NCBI GenBank assembly: GCA_026214975.1 | Contig: JAOBSW010000552.1 | Location: forward strand, 309,279 to 373,278 | Direction: 5' to 3' | Length of the DNA stretch: 64,000 bases | Source of the DNA: Gentiana macrophylla | Lineage: Eukaryota > Streptophyta > Magnoliopsida > Gentianales > Gentianaceae | In this document: positions 57,606 to 64,000 of the stretch, in pieces | How positions within the stretch are numbered: position 1 is the first letter of the stretch | Layout: each line of letters begins with the position of its first letter | The notes under the pieces: generated by a model | The model's input: the letters and a program-made list of their open reading frames with translations, nothing else | What the model was told of the DNA's origin: nothing | Database searches by the model: none | Made by a program: the position numbers and the translations under genes

Positions 57606-57944
57606 TTTGTATAATTTGTTTGGATCCATTTCTTGTAGATTGGCATTCATACAATTCTTTCAACATCCCCCCAACGACCAAAAAAAAGTAGCTTAATACG
57701 ACAATGGATATTTTCCGTAAGCAGATTGAACTTGATGATAACTAGAACATAACCCGATAAATGGCGCACAATTCTACTAATTATAAGGTAATACTTTGTG
57801 AGACAATCGCCACACAAGTTTTGTACAAGTATACTATACTTCAACATAAATGCCAAAAACAACAAATGCAAAGCTACAACAATAGAATTCTATATGAATT
57901 GAAGATTCAACTCAAAAGCTACGACAAATTGATGTTATCAAAGA
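57606..57944. other. Intergenic, nothing recognised
   Basis: AT-rich, no coding evidence, ends at the left target duplication of the foldback MITE. Confidence 0.5.
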
Positions 57945-58286
57945 GGCTAAATTACAATTTTAGTCTGTAACTAGACACGTTTTCAATTTTGGTCTGATTT
58001 TTCTCCGGCTACAATTTTAGTCCTGTAAGTGGTCTTTTTTTGCAAAAATAGTCACGAGCGCCGGAAAGACCACTTACAGGACTAAAATTGTTGCCGGAAA
58101 GAACACTTACGAGGACTAAAATTGTCGCCGAAAAAGACCAATTTTAGTCCTGTAAGTGGTCTTTCCGGCATTCGAGGACTATTTTTGCAAAAAGACCACT
58201 TACAGGACTAAAATTGTCGCCGGAGAAAAACAAGGACCAAAATCGAAAAACGTGTCTAGTTAGAGGACGAAAATTGTAATTTAGCC
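57945..58286. mobile_element. Foldback MITE, copy 2 (342 bp)
   Basis: It has the same ends as copy 1 (GGCTAAATTACAATTTTAG ... AAAATTGTAATTTAGCC) and the same inner repeats of TTTTAGTCCTGTAAGTGGTC. It is flanked by TTATCAAAGA (57935-57944 and 58287-58296), a 10 bp target duplication. This length suggests a Mutator-like transposase. No protein is encoded. Confidence 0.93.
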
Positions 58287-58296
58287 TTATCAAAGA

Positions 58297-59428
58297 GAAA
58301 CAAATGATCACAGAGCATGAATCCTGGTCATTTATTAAGAATAATTGGATCAAAATGAAAAGTTGAATATATTCTAAAATCAAAATTAACCTATTCAATT
58401 CCATTTAAAACATAAAAAGCTTAAAAAATAAATGAAATTGAGCAAAGAAATCGAGAATCGGTAGCTTTCAAGCGTACAAGTGTCGTAATTCGACCAAAAT
58501 TGAGAAGAAAAGCGAGCGAGAAAACAAGAAGAAGGCGATGGACAAAGAAAAAAAAGCGGAAAGCAAGCGATAATTACGATAAACTAAGAAAATCTAATCA
58601 AACTAAAAGCAAGATATCCTAAAATCAAAATTTAACTCTTCCATTTCGATTTAATACAAACAACAAGCAACCGCATTGAAACGACTTAAAAACCGCATAG
58701 AAAGCGAGCAAAAAAATCGATTCGATACCATTCAAGCGACACACGAAGTCATAATTCGATTAAATTAGACAATTAAAAACCGAGATGAAAGCACCGAGAA
58801 AACCGAAGAAGATCGATTAAGCGAGAAATCAAGCGGTTTACTCCGAGAATCAAAGATGAAAAACTCTAAAGTCGTCAAAATACTCTATGATTTTAGAGAG
58901 AAAGATTCCCATAAAACTTCTTGCTCTCTCTCTCTTTCTCTTACCACAACCAAAGTTCTACATAAAGCACCAAAAACCATCCTAAAGATGGAAACCAACA
59001 CTAATTCACGATAAATCCTTAATTGACAATGTAATTAAGAAACCTAGACTCACATTGAGCACCCAAAACCAAACTTTCAAGCATTCTTGATCCTTCCTTT
59101 CGCAAGAGGAAGAATTCGAGGATAAAAATAATTGGATTTTCTTAGTATATAATAATATAAGCAGTGTACTCTAAAGGTGTTTGAATGCTCGGAATGGTGG
59201 AGGCGGAGAGTGGTCTTGCAAAAGAATAGTGAGCGGGATTTTCTCTTGTTTCTTGGTTAGCTTTGTAAAGCTCGAATGAATATCATGGATGGACTTATGT
59301 TGGTGTTGGGAAGGGTGGAGTTTGAGGTTTAGATTCTTCAAGCGACAATCGAGTCACATTAGCATTTGTTCTTTGACTACGAATGCAAAAACTTTCGAGT
59401 ATGCTTTTGATTTTGATAAAGAAGTCTG
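58297..59428. other. Intergenic with a diverged direct repeat
   Basis: About 58375-58560 and 58612-58810 share AATCAAAATT(T)AAC, GAGCAAA(G/A)AAATCGA, TTCAAGCG and GT(C)(A)TAATTCGA words, a unit of about 235 bp. Near 58925 is a CTCTCTCTCTCTTTCTC stretch. I see no gene. Confidence 0.6.
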
Positions 59429-60107
59429 TTGATACTTGGCCTCACGGTTCAAAAGGCTGCTTGGTGAAACTCTCGGTTTCCGAGAATGTGTTATAAACAC
59501 GAGATAGGAATATCTTGATTTAAGAAAGAAACAAACACAGATAGCAATGCAAAGCGTAAAGAATGGCGGAATTGAAAAAAACATGAAAACAAGAAGAACA
59601 CGGTGATTTAACGTGGTTTCGGCGTTGTGCCGACTACTCCACTGGACGAGAAAGGAGATATTTTATTATGCAGAATTACAAGGTTTCCACAAGTGTGTGG
59701 ACAACACTCTTGAAAGACACACATTGCATTGATTACAACATTGGTATTTATAGACACAAGTCCCAAACCACTAACCGCCATAGATCTTTGTCGGAACTAC
59801 CATAAATACCCGAGATGTGGACCTGGCTCGAAATTTGTTATCCACCAGGCGAAACCCGATTCAAAAGCAGACTTCCCTGGACTTGTAATCGAGTTGCTCG
59901 GATGTAGAACTCGGCTCTACTCTGGACAGCGCGCTTGACCAGCCGGCTGTTGACTCGAGATGAAACTTCGGTTGCACTTCATCAAAGCCCGACTTTCCAG
60001 AATCGAATATACTTAAGCGAAAGCCCGACCATCAATCTCGGTCTCGGTTTTCCAGATTAGTTCCACGAGATATTTCTCGGTTTAGAGATCAAGTCACGGA
60101 AGCGACA
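59429..60107 (-). repeat. Probable 3' LTR of the minus-strand copia
   Basis: The right end is fixed by the purine tract. The left end is chosen at TGTTGATACTTGG because its complement ends CA and mirrors the TGT start. Several CTCGGTTT words occur inside. No target duplication could be checked. Confidence 0.5.
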
Positions 60108-60119
60108 AATCTCCACCTT

Positions 60120-61209
60120 GACTTGAACTCTCATTCAACGTCACGATTTATAATCGGATGTACTTGTACCGGATGCATTCGTCAATGCCAGGGTGTCTGA
60201 TGCGGACTTCTCCTCGAGAATCCACTCAAGTTGATATGTCCTCAAGTGAGTATCGAGAGTCGATTTACAAGCTTTGAATATTGACCAAGTCGAGACACAA
60301 GCTGAAACTTGCTCATTGAAGCGATTTAGTGAACATATCGGACAAGGTTTCCTTCCTTAGATCTTCTTCACTACAACCCTCTTCTCATTTCTCGAAAATG
60401 ATACCTCACATCAATATGCTTGGTTCTCTCATGATGAACTGATCCTTAGCTAGACAAATTGCACTTAAAGCGTCACAATAGATCTCGGCTTGATCGATGT
60501 AGCCTCGAATCAACGACTAGTCCCTTCAACGGACACCCTCCTTGGTTGCTTGATGAAGCCATATACTCAGCTTCAGTAGTTGATAAAGCCACTGTTGCTT
60601 GTAGAATTGCTTTCCAGCTGACAATTGAATTCCCCAATGTGAAAACATAACCAGTCATAGATTTTCTACTGTCCACATCACCTGCATAATCAGCATCACA
60701 GTATCCTGTGATCAGTTTCTCAGTATCACCTCCATAAATGAGACCAACATCAGTTGTACCTCTAAGGTACCTGAACATTCTTTTCACAGCTTTCCAGTGT
60801 TCCTTTCCAGGTTGAGCCATAAACTCTGCCGACAACACTAGCACTCGAGCGGATCGAGGCCTAGTACACCACCATGGCATACATCAGATCGCTTATTTGC
60901 ACTAGCATAGGGAACTCTTGACATATATTCCTTCTCCTCTGCTGGCTGTGAAGCAAAAACCTGACAAATGAACATTTGATGCCATAGGAGTATCTATTGG
61001 CTTAGCGCTGACATGCCAAACTTTGACAAAATCTTACGTATATAGCCTATTTGAGATAAGAATAGTTTCTTCGATTTCTATCTCTCAAGATCTCCATCCC
61101 AAGATTTTCTTGTTTGCACCCAAATCTTTCATTTCAAACTCAAAGCCTTTGAGAGAAGGTCTTTCTGAGATCTTGAACATCGGACTTCTTCTTTGCAACT
61201 ATCGGCATG
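60120..61209 (-). pseudogene. Copia RT end and RNase H
   Basis: From right to left: FEMKDLGANKKILGMEIL (RT end), then GKEHWKAVKRMFRYLRGTTD, LITGYCDADYAGDVDSRKSM and ATVALSTTEAEYMA. The rest up to the purine tract is degraded. Several frame changes are present. Confidence 0.85.
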
Positions 61210-62815
61210 TGTTGGGAGGATTTTGCATCATAAAAACAAAAGAAAATTTATAAACCCTAACTACCATGCAAAACTAACTCCTAACCGGCCGAATACCGGG
61301 TAATTGATAGTAGGCGAAGTGAGTAAGGGTCGATCCACGAGGAGGTGGGATGTTGAATCTAATTTTATTAATCCTCAAATTGCTACTCAAGAAAACAAAT
61401 AAGCGAAATATTAAACATAAAATTCAAAGAACAACTAAAATAAATCTAAGCTAGAACAAATAATAAAAACCTAAACTAAGGATACATGGGATCAAACATC
61501 ATACAAACCAAGTGATCTCAACCCTAGTTCATCTCATGATTTTAATTCAAATTGTGGTTTCACCTTTACGCGAGACACAAATCCCTAATTCCTTAGTGAA
61601 TCCGTTTCTCAAGCTATGAATTCCTAATTCCTTAGTGAATTCAATTATCGATCTCTCCTCTTCCGAATGTTGAGACCAATATTCCATACAAAAGCGAAGG
61701 TGTAGATTCAAGTTAACTCCCGTATTTTAGAATCTAACAACCTAGATAATTAATCGATTAATTTGTCATCATCAATGATTAAAGATCCTATCTTTCTATG
61801 GTGATCTAGTTTACGCAACTTCCGTATGTTGTAAACATCAATCGCAAACCAATCTCTCGATAAAGTTCACATAGCATCATAATCAAAGAAAGATACAAAA
61901 TCAATTAAAGATCATGAAAAATAAATAAGGACTGAATAAATTAAATAAATAAACTCACGTAGTTTGGTACATGATTGAATCCATGAATCGAAAGCGGAAG
62001 AAAAGCGACATCTAATCTAACCCGGATCACCCGAGCACAAGGCTCGGGTGACCGTATAACCTCCCAGAAAGGCTGCTTTGCTTTCTTTTGCTCACAGAAT
62101 ATCAATTTGAATGTTCAAAAAATTGTCCTTAGGGTTGAGATGCATGCATATATTTATAGGGATATATGTAGAATTTGAATTAATTCCTTCTCCAATTAGG
62201 ATTTGCGTGCGTGCGACTAAAAGAAAAGAAAGCTTAAGTCGGGTGGGAGAATTATTTAGGAATATCGCGGCTATCAATAAAAGTCCTAAGTCAAATTTGA
62301 AGTAATTAGGATCCGGACGCTCGTTTGCATAGAGTCTCGAACTCAAACTTCTACAATTCATATCTTGAGTTGTAGACCTCCAAAATTATGATCCGAATGT
62401 CATAAAAAAGCTCTCGGAAAACTCTACAACTTTCATTAAGGACTCTTCTTTAAAAACGCCTTTTGATTAGCCCATCATTATTATGAAAGTCGTTTTCGGG
62501 ATTTTCCCCAAGCTTTATTTCATCTTCATCCTCTTGTATCTCTTTCTTTCCACTTTAATCTTCAATCAAACATCATTTAGACCTCTTCCATTCCACATTT
62601 GTGCACCTAAAAGATGACAAAACCGAGCAAAACGTAAAACCATACAAAATAGATAATAAAACCACGATATTTACTTGATTTTGCATTTTAACTATTCAAA
62701 ACGTCATTTGCTCAATTAATCGATTATAAGCTCGAATTCTACGAAAAACATCCATATATGGGGAATATTGATATAAAATATATCCTTATAAAACACTACA
62801 AATTGACCCTTAACA
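61210..62815. mobile_element. Solo LTR B, noncoding family
   Basis: 1606 bp. It begins TGTTGGGAGGATTTTGC, ends GACCCTTAACA and is flanked by GCATG (61205-61209 and 62816-62820). It is a close relative of solo LTR A but lacks part of the GC-rich GGACGCTCGTTTG cluster and has several indels. Removing it joins the copia RT after YVDDML. Confidence 0.92.
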
Positions 62816-64000
62816 GCATGTCATCCACATATAACACAAGATAGATGTAAGATCCATCTTCCAACTGACTGTTGTAGACACAGCAATCATAAGGACTTTT
62901 GCTGTAACCCAACTGGATCATATAACTGTCAAACCTTTTATACCACTGTCTAGGAGCTTGCTTCAGACCATACAAGGACTTCTTCAACTTGCACACAAGA
63001 TCTCCCTTACCAGGAACTTGGAAACCCTCTGGCTGAGTCATGTATATCTCTTTGTCTACCTCACCATGTATAGAAAATCTGTCTTCACATCTAAGCGCTT
63101 CAAGTTCTAGATCTTCTTTGTGCCACCATTTCTAGTAACACTCTGATTGAAGTATGTCTGACTCCGTGGTGAGAATATCTCATCAAAGTCTATCCCTTCT
63201 TTCTGACTGAACCCTCTTGCAACCAAACGTGCCTTATACTTAACTCTTTCTGCCTCAGTTATCCCTTCCTTCTTCTTGAAAATCCATTTGCAAGTAACAA
63301 CTTTCCTTTCAAATTGGATGTTTAACTAGATCCCAAGTCCGATTCTTCAATAATGACTCCATTTCATCTCCCATGGCGGCAAGCCATTGAGATGCTTCGT
63401 AACAAATCATTGCTTCACTGTAAGTAGAAGGTTCAAAACCATCCACTTCTTCACGCAACTTGAAGTGCGATCCAACCATATCATCAAACCCATACCTTCA
63501 GGAGGTATCCCAACATTGGATCTTTCAGCTCTGACATACTATACTCTGTGACACATTCTCGGTTTGACGCTCAAGTGACATTTGCTCGGTTGGCTTCAGA
63601 TTGACTACGGTTGACAACCGGATCGGATGAGCCCGACTTGGATCAGATTGATTGTTGCATTCCAAGCGACTCCACTGAAGCTCCACCTTAATGTCGATTT
63701 TTCGATTTAGTACTTGGTTTGAGATTTGATTATCTTCCCACCTGATGGAACTCGAGTATGGAATTTTCATCGAAACCTGTATCTCTGCTGAGAATGACTG
63801 CATTTTCACGATGACCAAATTCTATGACCATAACTCCATCACCATACCTCACAAACACTCGCTTTCTTGGCCGCTGGTTTCCAGTTCCGCTTCAGTGACA
63901 TGATAGTAAATTGTGGCTTCCAAATACCCTTAGAAGTGAATAATCTGTGAGGCTTGCGACCACATCTCAAATGGTGTTTGAGGTGATCGCATTATGAGAC
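62816..64000 (-). pseudogene. Copia reverse transcriptase (minus strand)
   Basis: Read leftward: CKWIFKKKEG, RLVARGFSQKEGIDFDEIFS, then TQPEGFQVPGKGDLVCKLKK, SLYGLKQAPRQWYKRFDSYM and the catalytic LYVDDML, which ends at the solo LTR. The right part to 64000 should be the integrase-RT linker and integrase end (residues such as LPPEGMGL), badly broken. Confidence 0.85.

Larger units (their letters stand above)
59429..64000 (-). mobile_element. Minus-strand Ty1/copia element, runs off the window
   Basis: Read on the minus strand, pol fragments run RT (from the window edge), then RNase H, a purine tract (CAAGGTGGAGATT at about 60107-60120) and a probable 3' LTR at about 59429-60107 (TGTCGCTTCCGTGAC...ATCAACA). 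The left LTR boundary is inferred. It is split by solo LTR B at 61210-62815 with a GCATG duplication. gag and the 5' LTR lie beyond 64000. Confidence 0.8.

Noticed and set aside
1..64000. A novel defence or metabolic gene cluster
   Set aside because: All recognisable coding regions belong to known plant or transposon families, most are broken, and no cluster of unknown genes is present.

Overview
This is nuclear DNA of a eudicot plant, from a repeat-rich, AT-rich region. It has spliced genes with GT-AG introns, a two-exon FLS2-type receptor kinase, an FBD-type F-box gene, a P-class PPR gene, plant copia-type LTR retrotransposons with an initiator-tRNA-Met primer site, noncoding LTR elements with a tRNA-Asp primer site, and Helitrons ending in hairpin + CTAG. 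I cannot name the species. There are no operons or ribosome binding sites. No host gene here except a small retrogene has a clean reading frame.

Layout. 1-6.5 kb: an F-box/FBD gene (copy 1, one frameshift), then a 3.7 kb block absent from its duplicate and holding tandem repeats and a CHUP1-like gene fragment. 7.7-17.9 kb, minus strand: an FLS2-like LRR receptor kinase, split by a 5.65 kb noncoding LTR element with a GAGCA target duplication, plus a stop codon and frameshifts. 18.0-20.8 kb: a 5'-truncated copia element just upstream of the receptor promoter. 20.8-26.2 kb: a tandem duplication, then F-box copy 2 (pseudogene) with an intact intronless ribosomal protein eL24 retrogene in its second intron. 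26.4-29.6 kb: a PPR pseudogene split by a 2.1 kb non-autonomous Helitron whose removal restores the PPR frame. 31.2-36.1 kb: a hAT-like MITE and a copia element with an inverted, rearranged 5' end inside a perfect AGCAC target duplication. 37.3-38.8 kb: a minisatellite of about 61 bp units, then CA/TA microsatellites. 38.8-46.1 kb: a decayed copia element with well-preserved LTRs, holding a foldback MITE and a noncoding LTR-like block. 46.1-56.6 kb: remnants of a protein-coding Helitron (Rep N-terminal domain, RPA-like piece) split by a solo LTR (TATAT duplication) and a 4.6 kb copia element with TA...TA ends (AGAAC duplication). 57.2-59.4 kb: an LRR pseudogene fragment and a second copy of the foldback MITE (10 bp target duplication). 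59.4-64.0 kb: a minus-strand copia element running off the window, split by a second solo LTR (GCATG duplication).

The genes do not form a pathway. What the window shows is layered transposition into, and decay of, immunity, F-box and organellar-RNA genes. The best candidates for something undescribed are the noncoding LTR elements (10.8-16.5 kb and the related solo LTRs), which share a conserved box near one end, and the copia element that integrated already rearranged. I found no defence system, gene cluster or CRISPR-like array.
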